Origin: Comamonadaceae bacterium
Lineage (GTDB): Bacteria; Pseudomonadota; Gammaproteobacteria; Burkholderiales; Burkholderiaceae_C
NCBI GenBank assembly: GCA_947478725.1
Contig: CANJWZ010000001.1
Span: 1-64,000 of the forward strand
Direction: 5' to 3'
Length of the DNA stretch: 64,000 nucleotides
In this document: positions 42,508 through 51,814 of the stretch, piece after piece
Position numbering within the stretch: the stretch's first letter is position 1
How the letters are laid out: every line of letters starts with the position of its first letter
Position numbers and translations under genes: made by a program
Notes under the pieces: model-generated
Seen by the model: the letters and a program-made list of their open reading frames with translations, nothing else
The model's database searches: none
Told to the model about the DNA's origin: nothing

Positions 42508-44052
42508 TTACTTGAATTGCAGCCCTTGCACGCGCATCAGGCCGTCAGGGATGGCACGCACACCGGTCAGCTTTTTGTTGTACGCCCACAGCCAGTTGCG
42601 GTGAAACAGGTAAACCACGGGGCGGTCTTTGGCCACTTGCGCTGCAACCTGTTCAAAAATCTTGGACCGCTCAGCCTGATCGCGCACACTGCGCGACTTG
42701 TTGAGCAGCTCGTCAACTTCTGGTTTGCAATAGCCAGCGTAGTTCAGCGGCTGCTTGCACGCATGAAAGCTGAACAGATTTCCGTCCGGATCAGCCCGGC
42801 CGCTCCAGGCCAAAACGTAAGCGTCAAACTGGCCTTTGTCAGCCAGATTGAGCGAGGTCGCAAACTCAGTGGACTGAATCTTGACATCGAAACCGGCCTC
42901 CTTGGCCATCGCTTGCACCACCTGCGCCACACGCTGGCCATCCGAGGTCGTGGGGGTCATCAAGGTAAATACCGGATTCACCACACCGGCCTCCTTCAGC
43001 AGGGCCTTGGCTTTGGCGATGTTGCGCTTGGGCAGGGGGACGTTTTTAGCGTAAAACGTGCTGCTGGGCGGCAGCCACTGGTTGCCGGGGATCCCTTCGC
43101 CGTCCATCGCCACCTGCACAATACCGGCGCGGTCAAGTGACAGCTCAAAAGCCTCGCGAACACGGGGGTCACGGCCCAGCGGATTTTTTTGCGCCTGATC
43201 GCCCTTGCCCGTGTTGATGGTGATGCCCTGGTAGCCCAGTTCGGTGATGCGCGCCACTTGCAAACGGCTGTCTGTTTTGATCTGCGGAATGTCTGATGGC
43301 GCCACGCGCTCGATGACGTCAAGCTGCCCGGAGCGCAGGTTGGCAAGCCGCACAGTGGCATCCACAATCGGCTGGTAGATCACTTTGTCGAAGTGAACGT
43401 TGGCCTTGTTCCAATAGTTGGCGTAGCGCTCAAGCACGATGCGGTCTTGCGCCACGCGCTCCGTAAAACGGAAAGGCCCCGAGCACACCGGCTTGCTGCC
43501 AAAACTGGTCGGGTTTTCCTGCGCGGCCTTGGGCGACACCATCATGCCGGCACGGTCTGCAAGCACTGACAGCAGCGGCGCAAACGGCGCTGACATGTTC
43601 AGGCGTACCGTCAGGTCATCGAGGGCATCAACACTGACCACGGGCGCGAGTTCGCCGCGGCGGTTGGAGCCCGCCATGTTTTTATGCCGTTCGATGTTGA
43701 ACTTGACCGCAGCGGCATCAAATTTTTCACCATCATGAAAGGTCACGCCAGGACGCAGCTTCAGGATCAAGATCTTGTTGTCAGGCGACCAGACCCAAGA
43801 GCTTGCCAACTGCGGGACGATATTGAGTTTTTCGTCAATGTCCATCAGCTTGTCGCACAGCGATGCAAAAACAATGCGACCGACAAAGCTGCGCGCCATG
43901 GTGGGGTCCAGCACGTCCGGGTCTTCAGCCAAGCCGATGCGCAAGGTTTGCGCCTGAACGCCGGTCATCAAAAGTGCGGACGCAATGGCAATGACTGCGC
44001 TGGCGCGCTTGACAAAGCGCCCTGTCAGTAGCCGTCGTGCTGGTGTTTTCAT
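42508..44052 (-). CDS. Peptide-binding periplasmic protein, DppA/GsiB-type (family 5)
   Basis: The product has 514 aa from the ATG at 44052 (AGGAAA ribosome site upstream; the longer frame from 44250 is rejected). It has a signal peptide of about 34 residues ending VQAQ and a family-5 fold: EDPDVLDPTMARSF near 39-52, LKLRPGVTFHDGEKFDA near 97-113. It delivers peptides to the DppB/C permeases. Its position between the ATPase and permease genes is standard, and the operon context points to glutathione or gamma-glutamyl peptides. Confidence 0.92.
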   Translation of the reverse strand: MKTPARRLLTGRFVKRASAVIAIASALLMTGVQAQTLRIGLAEDPDVLDPTMARSFVGRIVFASLCDKLMDIDEKLNIVPQLASSWVWSPDNKILILKLRPGVTFHDGEKFDAAAVKFNIERHKNMAGSNRRGELAPVVSVDALDDLTVRLNMSAPFAPLLSVLADRAGMMVSPKAAQENPTSFGSKPVCSGPFRFTERVAQDRIVLERYANYWNKANVHFDKVIYQPIVDATVRLANLRSGQLDVIERVAPSDIPQIKTDSRLQVARITELGYQGITINTGKGDQAQKNPLGRDPRVREAFELSLDRAGIVQVAMDGEGIPGNQWLPPSSTFYAKNVPLPKRNIAKAKALLKEAGVVNPVFTLMTPTTSDGQRVAQVVQAMAKEAGFDVKIQSTEFATSLNLADKGQFDAYVLAWSGRADPDGNLFSFHACKQPLNYAGYCKPEVDELLNKSRSVRDQAERSKIFEQVAAQVAKDRPVVYLFHRNWLWAYNKKLTGVRAIPDGLMRVQGLQFK

Positions 44053-44098
44053 GGCAATTTCCTGGTTGATAAAAATGTTGAGGGAATTTTGACGCGCG

Positions 44099-45178
44099 TC
44101 ATGCCAGCGCAGCTTGTGTTGCGGGCTGAAAAGCGCCCTGTAGCTTTTGCAAGCGTAAATTGGGGGGCGGCACAAAGGGGGTAGCGCTGACTGATGCAGA
44201 CGCTGCAATGTCGGTCCAGAAATGACAGGCAACGCTGTGGCCACCCTCATTTTTCAAGGCCGGCACTTCTTGGGCGCAACGCGGGCGCGCATGCGGGCAG
44301 CGGGTGTGAAAGCGGCAACCCGGCGGCGGGTTGATGGGATTGGGGACGTCACCCTGCAGCACCACCCGGTCCCGTTTGGCGCCGGGCTCGGGCAAGGGAA
44401 TGGCGGACAGCAAGGCCTGCGTGTAGGGGTGACGGGGCTGCGCAAACAGGCTTTTCTTGTCGGCGTATTCAACAATCTGGCCCAGGTACATCACCGCCAC
44501 ATGCGACGAAATATGTTTGACCACGGCCAGGTCATGCGCAATAAAAATGTACGACAGTCCGAGTCGCTGTTGCAGGTCCTGCATCAGGTTCACCACCTGC
44601 GCCTGAATCGACACATCCAGTGCCGACACCGGTTCATCACACACAATCAGCCGCGGCTCAACGGCCAGCGCCCTGGCAATGCCGATGCGCTGGCGTTGTC
44701 CGCCCGAAAACTCGTGCGGGTAACGCTGCAGGTATTGCCGCGCCAGGCCCACCAGGTCCAGCAACTCGGCGGCGCGTTCGCGGTGCCGTCCTTTGGCCAG
44801 GCCATGCAGCGCCAATGGCTCGGTCAGGGTTTGCTCGACCGTCATCCGTGGATTGAGCGAGGAATACGGGTCCTGAAAAATCATTTGCAGACTGCGCCTT
44901 CGGGCACGCATCTCGGCGGGCTTCAGGCTTGTCAGGTCTTCACCATCAAACCAGACGGTGCCCGATGTCGGCTCCAGCAAACGCAATACCAGCCTGCCAG
45001 CGGTTGACTTGCCGCAGCCAGACTCGCCCACCAGCGCCATGGTGTCGCCTGCAGCCAGCTCAAAATCAAGGCCGTCAACCGCATGAACCACCGCCTTGTC
45101 GCGGCCAAACAGGCCTTTTGCAATCGGGAAATGCTTGACCAGGTTTTCAACCCGCAGCAGGGGTTGGCCGACTGTCAT
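44099..45178 (-). CDS. Peptide ABC transporter ATP-binding protein, DppF-type
   Basis: The product has 359 aa. Walker [10 protein letters not shown] is at 51-59, signature [15 protein letters not shown] near 162-176, Walker [17 protein letters not shown] near 183-198. An oligopeptide-type C-terminal region with cysteines ([14 protein letters not shown], split) is present near 300-313, and it is thought to bind an iron-sulfur cluster or zinc in this family. It overlaps the DppD gene by 4 nt. Confidence 0.9.
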   Translation of the reverse strand: MTVGQPLLRVENLVKHFPIAKGLFGRDKAVVHAVDGLDFELAAGDTMALVGESGCGKSTAGRLVLRLLEPTSGTVWFDGEDLTSLKPAEMRARRRSLQMIFQDPYSSLNPRMTVEQTLTEPLALHGLAKGRHRERAAELLDLVGLARQYLQRYPHEFSGGQRQRIGIARALAVEPRLIVCDEPVSALDVSIQAQVVNLMQDLQQRLGLSYIFIAHDLAVVKHISSHVAVMYLGQIVEYADKKSLFAQPRHPYTQALLSAIPLPEPGAKRDRVVLQGDVPNPINPPPGCRFHTRCPHARPRCAQEVPALKNEGGHSVACHFWTDIAASASVSATPFVPPPNLRLQKLQGAFQPATQAALA

Positions 45179-46191
45179 AAGGCCTCCTGCGCTACCGCTT
45201 CAGCCGGCATGCCAAGATCAAACTCGAGCGGCGCTTTCCAGCAGGCGGCTTCGTGCCCGCCACCCACATCGACCAGCGGTGGTTGGGCGGTGCGGCAATG
45301 GTCGTCCACAAAGGGGCAGCGCGGCGCAAAGCGGCAACCCTTCAAGCCACTCATGGGCGTGGGCACCTGGCCCTCAATGGCGGCCAGCCGCGTTTGCTCG
45401 AGGTGCAGTTTTGGGATCGACCCCAGCAGGCCAATCGTGTAGGGGTGCTGGGGCTGGTCAAACAGCCGCGCCACACTGGCGCGCTCAACGATGCGGCCGC
45501 TGTACATCACCACAACCTCGTCAGCCAGCTCGGCAATCACGCCCAGGTCATGCGTGATGAGCATGATGGCGGTACCGGTTTCTTCGCGCAGGGTTCGCAT
45601 CAGCTCCAGCACCTGGGCCTGGATGGTCACATCCAGCGCGGTGGTCGGTTCGTCTGCAATCAGCAGGGCCGGCTGGCTTGACAGCGCCATGGCAATCATG
45701 ACGCGCTGGCGCATGCCGCCCGACAGCTTGTGGGGGTAGTCGTCAATGCGCCGTTCTGGCGACGGAATACGCACCCGGCGCAGCATGTCAATCGCATGCT
45801 GCCGTGCTTCTTGGTGTCCCAGCTGGCTGTGGCAGCGTATGCCTTCAATCAACTGGTCGCCAATCGTAAACGCCGGGTTCAGTGACGTCATCGGCTCCTG
45901 AAAAATCATGGCGATCCGGTTGCCACGCAAGGCGCGCATGCCAGCAGCAGGCAACTGGGTCAGGTCAACACCATCAAAGGTAATCGAGCCAGCCGCTATG
46001 CGGCCCTGGCCCTTGGCAAGCAAACCCATGATGGACAGCGACGTCACGCTTTTGCCGCAGCCAGACTCGCCAACAATCCCCAGTGTTCGCCCGGCCTGCA
46101 CAGAAAAGCTGATGTCATCGACGGCGGTCAATTCACCGCCTTCGACCTTGAAACGTGTCGTCAGACCCTTGACCTCGAGCAAGGCGCTCAT
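45175..46191 (-). CDS. Peptide ABC transporter ATP-binding protein, DppD-type
   Basis: The product has 338 aa. Walker [10 protein letters not shown] is at 41-49, signature [15 protein letters not shown] near 156-170 and Walker [17 protein letters not shown] near 176-191. The C-terminal [14 protein letters not shown] motif near 294-307 is typical. It pairs with DppF. Its start overlaps the DUF1028 gene stop by 4 nt. Confidence 0.9.
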   Translation of the reverse strand: MSALLEVKGLTTRFKVEGGELTAVDDISFSVQAGRTLGIVGESGCGKSVTSLSIMGLLAKGQGRIAAGSITFDGVDLTQLPAAGMRALRGNRIAMIFQEPMTSLNPAFTIGDQLIEGIRCHSQLGHQEARQHAIDMLRRVRIPSPERRIDDYPHKLSGGMRQRVMIAMALSSQPALLIADEPTTALDVTIQAQVLELMRTLREETGTAIMLITHDLGVIAELADEVVVMYSGRIVERASVARLFDQPQHPYTIGLLGSIPKLHLEQTRLAAIEGQVPTPMSGLKGCRFAPRCPFVDDHCRTAQPPLVDVGGGHEAACWKAPLEFDLGMPAEAVAQEAL

Positions 46192-46916
46192 GCACCCACC
46201 TGACTGGCCGCTTTGCGGGCTGCATGAAAGCGTTCAATCTTCGCCTCAATTTGCTGGCGGTCTGTGGTGCCAGACGGGTGTTCACGGCTGGGCAGGCAGG
46301 TCACAAAGGGCTGAAAGCGCTGCAGGCTGACGTCATACAGGCGTTGCAGTTCCAGGATAGGTTCGACATGGTCGTCGACCCGGATGTCGAGCGCCGGATA
46401 GTCCTGGCCATTGAAAACCAGCAGCGCTGCAGCCTGTTTGCCGCGCTTGTCGCCGCCAGCGGCCTCACCGGCTGCAAGTGCTGTCAAGAGGCGCTGTGCA
46501 AAAGGCAAAGCTGGATTAGCCGCATAACTGTCGGCCGTGGCAGCAATGACCTGCGGGCCAGCCAGCATGTTGCCAGCCACAGAAAAACCATCATGCAAGG
46601 TGTGACCGCACCAGTCAATGCATTCTGAGCCCGTGTGGGCAGCAGCCCGACCCAGAGCATCAACCATGTGGAATTGACGGTGTGCGCTGCCGCTGTCAGC
46701 GGCCAAAAGATCAGCCAGCAGCTCGGCCGGTACGCGTTGTTGGGCCATGCCGGCGAGCGCGGGCGCAGCCAGCAGGGGGTTGACAAGCGCCTGTGTTGCC
46801 AGGGCACCGACACCGCTTTGGGCATGCGGACACAGGGCACCAACTGCAAAAAATTTGCTGGCAACGGCGACGCCAAAGTGGCCGTTGGCGTCACGCGCAA
46901 CGATGGACCATGTCAT
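46188..46916 (-). CDS. DUF1028 family protein (Ntn-hydrolase-like)
   Basis: The product has 242 aa from the ATG at 46916, giving the family start MTWSIVARDANGHFGVAV; the longer frame from 46937 adds 7 residues. The SIVARD and ATQALVNP segments identify the DUF1028 family, which has an Ntn-hydrolase-like fold and is found with peptide importers, but whose function is not firmly known. It is the first gene of the ggt/peptide import operon and shares a 4 nt overlap with the next gene. Confidence 0.85.
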   Translation of the reverse strand: MTWSIVARDANGHFGVAVASKFFAVGALCPHAQSGVGALATQALVNPLLAAPALAGMAQQRVPAELLADLLAADSGSAHRQFHMVDALGRAAAHTGSECIDWCGHTLHDGFSVAGNMLAGPQVIAATADSYAANPALPFAQRLLTALAAGEAAGGDKRGKQAAALLVFNGQDYPALDIRVDDHVEPILELQRLYDVSLQRFQPFVTCLPSREHPSGTTDRQQIEAKIERFHAARKAASQVGA

Positions 46917-47157
46917 AAATTTTTTTTCAATCAACAAAACGCGGATATTTCAAAAGGAAGCGTTCAACCACGCAACTGCGTCGCCGCACCTCGAGGGTCA
47001 TTATCGTGTTTTAGGAGAAGCCTTTCGCATTGCGTTGCGAACAGTCATCTCGCACGCAAGAAACAGGCCGCCCTTAGAGATTTGGGCATCTTGAATTGAG
47101 CACCTGCATTTTTCAACCATCCAATCAGCCCGCAGACCAATCAATTTCTCAGCTAGC

Positions 47158-47175
47158 AGCTCCTGAATCAATAGC
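47158..47175 (+). repeat. Dispersed 18-nt repeat core, copy 3 (intergenic)
   Basis: The core AGCTCCTGAATCAATAGC (47158-47175) is in the 269 bp gap between the DUF1028 gene and the epimerase-like gene. No further element was recognised in this gap. Confidence 0.4.
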
Positions 47176-47185
47176 AAATAGGCCT

Positions 47186-48115
47186 TTATTGCTTTTCCTT
47201 CAATCCCGCGCTGACCGTCGGATAGCGCAGCTTCAGGCGCAACTCGGTCTTCAGTCTCCGGTTGTCCAGCCGGCGCGATTCGCTCATGAAGCTCAATTGC
47301 ATGGCGGGCAGCTGGGTGGCTGCCTCTTGGCGCGCCAGGCGCGGCGGACGCGGCAAGCCGTACAGGTCGGCGGCCAGGTCAAAGTAGTCGCCCATTTTCA
47401 AGTCGGTGTCATCGCTGGTGTTGGTGATGCGCTGCGCTTGGCCGCGCCGCATGGCGGCCAGGCAGGCGCGGGCCAGGTCGTCGGCGTGGATGTGGTTGGT
47501 GTACACATCGTCGTCCGCCGCCAGCACGGGCGTGCCTTTGAGCAAGCGCCCGCGCGGCGTGCCGCCTTCGCGGTCAGGCGCGTAAATGCCCGGAATACGC
47601 AAAATATGCGTCGGCACGCCCGCGCTGCGGCCAAACCAGCGCAGTTGCGCCTCGGCATCGACCCGGCGGTGGGCACGCGATGTGTCGGGCTTGACGGGCC
47701 GCGTCTCGTCAACCCACAAGCCCTGACAGTCGCCGTAGACACCACTGGTGGAGCCGTAAACAATGCCCAGCGGCCCCGTGCGCAGCCGCAATGCCTGCAG
47801 CAAGGCACGCGTGCGTGGGTCGCTTCTGGCGTGCGGGTTGTCATTGGGCGGGGGTGCAAGATGCACCACGCGCGTGGCCAAGCCAGCCAAGCGTTTGAGG
47901 CTGGCAGGCTCGTCCAGGTTGCCCAACAAGGGGGTGATGTTTTGCGCCCGAAACTCGGGTACGCGGCTGCGGGCTGATGTCAGCGCCATCACCTTGACGC
48001 TGGCGGGCAGCAAACGCGCCACCCGCAGGCCCACATCGCCGCAGCCGACGATCAAAACACGCTGGCGTCGAAACCGGGCGGGCAGCGCGCCGAGAGGATT
48101 TGAATTTGAAGGCAA
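47186..48115 (-). CDS. NAD(P)-dependent epimerase/dehydratase-like protein
   Basis: The product has 309 aa with an extended-SDR fold. The dinucleotide-binding motif is VLIVGCGDVGLRVARL near 20-35; GSTSGVYG near 120-127 corresponds to the catalytic serine region, and the usual YxxxK is not obvious (AHRRVDAEAQL in its place). Members of this YeeZ-like group are of uncertain function. It is divergent from the ferredoxin-type reductase gene, with 52 bp between the starts. Confidence 0.75.
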   Translation of the reverse strand: MPSNSNPLGALPARFRRQRVLIVGCGDVGLRVARLLPASVKVMALTSARSRVPEFRAQNITPLLGNLDEPASLKRLAGLATRVVHLAPPPNDNPHARSDPRTRALLQALRLRTGPLGIVYGSTSGVYGDCQGLWVDETRPVKPDTSRAHRRVDAEAQLRWFGRSAGVPTHILRIPGIYAPDREGGTPRGRLLKGTPVLAADDDVYTNHIHADDLARACLAAMRRGQAQRITNTSDDTDLKMGDYFDLAADLYGLPRPPRLARQEAATQLPAMQLSFMSESRRLDNRRLKTELRLKLRYPTVSAGLKEKQ

Positions 48116-48167
48116 AATTGGGAGTTCCGAAAATCAGTACGACAAGCATAACGAACAGGACCGTTTC

Positions 48168-49208
48168 ATGAGTTTTAACATCACCGTGCAACCCAGCGGA
48201 CGCATTTTTACTGCCGAGCCTGACCAGGCGCTGTTGTCGGCCGCCATCGCCCAGGGCATCGGCATGCCCTATGGCTGCAAGGACGGTGCTTGCGGCTCCT
48301 GCAAATGCAAAAAACTGCAAGGCACTGTGGTGCAGGGCACGCATCAGCTCAAGGCGCTGTCGCTGCAAGAGGCGGAACAGGGTTTTATCCTGACCTGCTG
48401 CGCCACGGCGCTGTCAGATGTGGTGCTGGAGTCCCGGCATGTGACCGACGAAAGCGCTTTCCCGATCAAAAAAATGCCGACCCGCGTGGCCAGCCTGGCC
48501 AAGGCAACGCATGATGTGATGATGGTGCGTCTTCAGTTGCCGGCGGCTGACGTTTTTAAATACCACGCTGGCCAGTATGTCGAGTTTTTGCTGCGTGATG
48601 GTGACCGGCGTGCTTACTCGATGGGCAATGCGCCGCACACCCAGGCCGAAAGCCCGCAAGTCGAACTGCATATTCGTCACATGCCGGGCGGCAAGTTCAC
48701 CGACCACGTGTTCAGTGCCATGAAGGAAAAAGAAATTCTGCGGGTTGAAGGCCCATTCGGCAGTTTTTACCTGCGGGAAGACAGCGCCAAACCGATGGTG
48801 ATGCTGGCATCGGGCACCGGTTTTGCCCCCATCAAGGCCATCATTGAACACATGCAGTTCAAGGGCATCACGCGCCCTGCCGTGCTGTACTGGGGCGGCC
48901 GCCGTCCCGCTGACCTGTATATGAACGACTGGGTGCTGGGCAAGGTGGCCGAGATGCCGAACCTGACCTATGTGCCTGTTGTGTCAGACGCGTTGCCTGA
49001 AGACGCGTGGAGCGGCCGCACCGGCTTTGTACACAAGGCGGTACTTCAGGACTTTGCCGATTTGTCAGGACATCAGGTGTATGCCTGTGGCGCGCCGATT
49101 GTTGTGGACTCAGCGCAGGCGGCTTACATCAAGGCTGGACTGCCTGAAGACGAGTTTTATGCCGATTCGTTTGTGACAGAAAAAGACAAGGCACAGGCGG
49201 CGGCATAA
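48168..49208 (+). CDS. Ferredoxin-type NAD(P)H oxidoreductase (CDP-6-deoxy-glucoseen reductase-like)
   Basis: The product has 346 aa from the ATG at 48168; a long in-frame upstream extension overlaps the divergent gene and is rejected. Residues 1-90 form a plant-type [2Fe-2S] domain with C37, C42, C45 and C77. An FAD-binding domain follows (RAYSMGNAP near 145-153) and then an NAD(P)-binding domain (LASGTGFAPIKAIIEHM near 207-223, YACGAP near 306-311). It transfers electrons from NAD(P)H to a partner oxygenase or similar, which is not evident nearby. Confidence 0.88.
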   Translation: MSFNITVQPSGRIFTAEPDQALLSAAIAQGIGMPYGCKDGACGSCKCKKLQGTVVQGTHQLKALSLQEAEQGFILTCCATALSDVVLESRHVTDESAFPIKKMPTRVASLAKATHDVMMVRLQLPAADVFKYHAGQYVEFLLRDGDRRAYSMGNAPHTQAESPQVELHIRHMPGGKFTDHVFSAMKEKEILRVEGPFGSFYLREDSAKPMVMLASGTGFAPIKAIIEHMQFKGITRPAVLYWGGRRPADLYMNDWVLGKVAEMPNLTYVPVVSDALPEDAWSGRTGFVHKAVLQDFADLSGHQVYACGAPIVVDSAQAAYIKAGLPEDEFYADSFVTEKDKAQAAA

Positions 49209-49237
49209 GTTGCTGGGTTTTTTGCAACAATAGGCGC

Positions 49238-50215
49238 ATGACCCATCAAGCTTTCAAACCCTTCAAGGTTCTTGTCGCCATCACGCTGGCGCTGGCAGGA
49301 GCCACCGCGCTGGCGCAAACCAAAGTGACCCGCATCATCGTGCCGTATGCCCCCGGCGGCCCGATTGATGTGACGGCCCGCCTGATGGCAGAGCGCGTCA
49401 AGGACACGCTGGGCACCGTCATCATTGACAACAAACCCGGCGGCGGCGGCAATATTGGTGCAGACGCCATTGCCAAGGCCGCGCCCGACGGCCTGACCAT
49501 CGGCATTGCGGCAGTGGCCACCCACGCCATCAATCCCTGGCTGTACAGCAAGATGCCCTACAACGCCGCCACTGACTTTGCCCCCATCACGCAAATGCTG
49601 CGGGTGCCCAATGTCCTGGTCATTAACGCCGACACCGCCGCACGTCTAAAAATCGACACCCTGGCCGACCTGATCAAATACGCCAAGGCCAACCCCGCCA
49701 AACTCAATTACGCCAGCGGCGGCAACGGCAGCGCCGGGCATCTGGCCGGTGAAATGTTCAAAGCGCAGGCGGGTATTTTTGCCGTGCACATCCCTTACAA
49801 CGGCGGCAACCCGGCGCAGTTGGCACTGCTCAGCGGTCAGGTCGATTTCAACTTTGACAACCTGGCCACCGCGTCAAGCAACATCAAGGCAGGCAAACTC
49901 AAAGCCCTTGCCGTGACCACCGCCAAACGCAGCGCGGTGTTGCCCGATGTGCCCGCCGTCGCCGAGACCTTGAAGGGCTTTGAGATTGACACCTGGTGGG
50001 GTCTGGTAGCGCCTGCCGGAACGCCTGCTGATGTGGTGGCCAAGCTCAATGCTGCGTTTGTAGCGGCGTTGAATTCACCTGAAGCGAAGGCGCGGTTTGC
50101 GAGCTTGATGGCTGAGCCGGTGGCGTCGTCGCCCGAACAGTTTGGCGCTTTTATGAAAAGTGAGCTGGGGAAGTATGAGAAGGTGGTGAAGGCTTCTGGG
50201 GCCAAGGTTGACTGA
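49238..50215 (+). CDS. Bug-family (TctC-type) periplasmic binding protein, orphan
   Basis: The product has 325 aa with a signal peptide of about 27 residues (ending ALAQ). The VPYAPGGPIDVTAR segment near 36-49 and the DNKPGGGGNIGADAIAKA segment near 77-94 are diagnostic of Bug/tripartite tricarboxylate carriers. No tctA/tctB genes are adjacent, as is frequent in Burkholderiales, where these proteins are abundant. The ligand may be a dicarboxylate or an aromatic acid, unknown. Confidence 0.92.
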   Translation: MTHQAFKPFKVLVAITLALAGATALAQTKVTRIIVPYAPGGPIDVTARLMAERVKDTLGTVIIDNKPGGGGNIGADAIAKAAPDGLTIGIAAVATHAINPWLYSKMPYNAATDFAPITQMLRVPNVLVINADTAARLKIDTLADLIKYAKANPAKLNYASGGNGSAGHLAGEMFKAQAGIFAVHIPYNGGNPAQLALLSGQVDFNFDNLATASSNIKAGKLKALAVTTAKRSAVLPDVPAVAETLKGFEIDTWWGLVAPAGTPADVVAKLNAAFVAALNSPEAKARFASLMAEPVASSPEQFGAFMKSELGKYEKVVKASGAKVD

Positions 50216-50253
50216 GGCTTCAGGCGTTTAGCCCCAAAAATACATGGGTTACC

Positions 50254-50271
50254 AGCTCCTACATTTATAGC
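50254..50271 (+). repeat. Dispersed 18-nt repeat core, copy 4 (intergenic)
   Basis: The core AGCTCCTACATTTATAGC lies between the Bug-protein gene and livF. It matches copies 1, 2 and 3 at both ends. Confidence 0.45.
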
Positions 50272-50310
50272 AACTTAGGCTACAGCCAGCCGGGCAGACC
50301 GCACAAAAAC

Positions 50311-51039
50311 TCACTCCCCCAAGTAAGCCGCCCGAACCCGTGGGTCATTCAGCAGCGCTTTGGCGTCCCCATTCATCGTCACGGCGCCGGACTCCATCAC
50401 ATAACCCCGGTCAGCAATCGCTAGCGCCCGGCTGGCGTTCTGCTCAACCAGCAAAATCGTCACGCCTTGTGCAGACACATCCCGCACGACTTCAAAAATT
50501 TTGTCCACCATGATGGGTGACAGCCCCATTGATGGCTCATCGAGCAGCAGCACCTTGGGCCGGCTCATCAGCGCGCGACCCATGGCCAGCATTTGTTGTT
50601 CGCCGCCGCTCATGGTGCCGGCCAGCTGGTCTTTGCGCTCACGCAGGCGCGGAAAAATACTGAACATCTTTTCCATATCGGCCGCAATCTCGACCTTGTC
50701 GTTGCGGATGTAGGCGCCCATTTGCAGGTTTTCGGTGATGGTCATGCGGGCAAACACGCCGCGCCCTTCGGGCACCATGGCCAGGCCTTCGCGGACCAGG
50801 TCCCAGGCGCCCTTGCCCTTGATGCTTTTCCCAAGGTATTCAATGTCGCCGTCGGCCATGGGCAATGAGCCGGTGATGGCTTTCATCGTCGTGGTTTTGC
50901 CCGCGCCGTTCGAGCCAATCAGGGTGACGAGTTCACCTTGGTTGACATGGAGGTCAACGCCCTTGACCGCCTTGATGCCGCCATAGGCGACTTGCAGGCC
51001 GGTGATTTTTAAAAGTGTCTGACTTGTTGTTTTTGTCAT
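50311..51039 (-). CDS. livF: Branched-chain amino acid ABC transporter ATP-binding protein LivF
   Basis: The product has 242 aa. Walker A GSNGAGKTT lies near 38-46, signature MSGGEQQMLAMGRAL near 144-158, Walker B LLLDEPSMGLSPIMV near 164-178. The short C-terminus and the order LivH-M-G-F identify it. Its start is 7 bp after the livG stop. It powers uptake of leucine-type amino acids or amides together with LivG. Confidence 0.94.
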   Translation of the reverse strand: MTKTTSQTLLKITGLQVAYGGIKAVKGVDLHVNQGELVTLIGSNGAGKTTTMKAITGSLPMADGDIEYLGKSIKGKGAWDLVREGLAMVPEGRGVFARMTITENLQMGAYIRNDKVEIAADMEKMFSIFPRLRERKDQLAGTMSGGEQQMLAMGRALMSRPKVLLLDEPSMGLSPIMVDKIFEVVRDVSAQGVTILLVEQNASRALAIADRGYVMESGAVTMNGDAKALLNDPRVRAAYLGE

Positions 51040-51046
51040 GGTTTTC

Positions 51047-51814
51047 TCAGTGACCTGAGCCCAAATAAGCCGTGATCACTTTTTCGTTTTTTTGCACATC
51101 CGCCGGCAAGCCTTCGGCAATCTGCTTGCCGTAGTCGAGCACGGTGACGCGGTCACACAGGCCCATCACCAGTTTCACGTCATGCTCAATCAGCAAGATG
51201 GTGCGGTTGTCTTTGCGAATCTGGTCAATCAGCTCACGCAGCTGCACTTTTTCGGTGGCGTTCATGCCAGCGGCAGGCTCGTCGAGCGCAATCAGTTGCG
51301 GGTCAGTGGCCAGAGCGCGTGCGATTTCAAGGCGGCGCTGGTCGCCGTAGCTCAGGGTGCGGGCCTTGAAGTCGGCGTATTTACCAATGCCCACATAGTC
51401 CAGCAGCTCTTGCGAACGCTTTGCAATGGCCGCTTCTTCAGCCTTGAAGCCCGCGGTGCGAAACACCGCTCCCAGCAGGCCAGACGACGTGCGCACATGC
51501 CTGCCAACCATGACGTTTTCAAGCGCAGTCATTTCAGCAAACAGGCGAATGTTTTGAAAAGTACGGGCGATACCGGCCTTGGCGACCTCGTGTACAGCGG
51601 CTGGCTCGTAGGGCTTGCCAGCCAGTTCAAACGTGCCGCTGTCAGGTGTGTACAAGCCGGTGAGCACGTTGAAAAAGGTGGTCTTGCCAGCACCGTTGGG
51701 GCCAATCAGGCCGTAAACCTGCCCGCGCTCAATCTGAATACCGACATCGCTCAAGGCCTGCAAACCGCCAAAACGTTTGGACACACCAGACACTTTAAGA
51801 ATGGTCTGGCTCAT
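51047..51814 (-). CDS. livG: Branched-chain amino acid ABC transporter ATP-binding protein LivG
   Basis: The product has 255 aa. Walker A GPNGAGKTT lies near 38-46, followed by the LivG-type AGIARTFQNIRLFAEMTALEN stretch (cut) near 80-100, and Walker B LIALDEPAAGMNATEK near 172-187. The start overlaps the livM stop by 4 nt. Confidence 0.94.
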   Translation of the reverse strand: MSQTILKVSGVSKRFGGLQALSDVGIQIERGQVYGLIGPNGAGKTTFFNVLTGLYTPDSGTFELAGKPYEPAAVHEVAKAGIARTFQNIRLFAEMTALENVMVGRHVRTSSGLLGAVFRTAGFKAEEAAIAKRSQELLDYVGIGKYADFKARTLSYGDQRRLEIARALATDPQLIALDEPAAGMNATEKVQLRELIDQIRKDNRTILLIEHDVKLVMGLCDRVTVLDYGKQIAEGLPADVQKNEKVITAYLGSGH

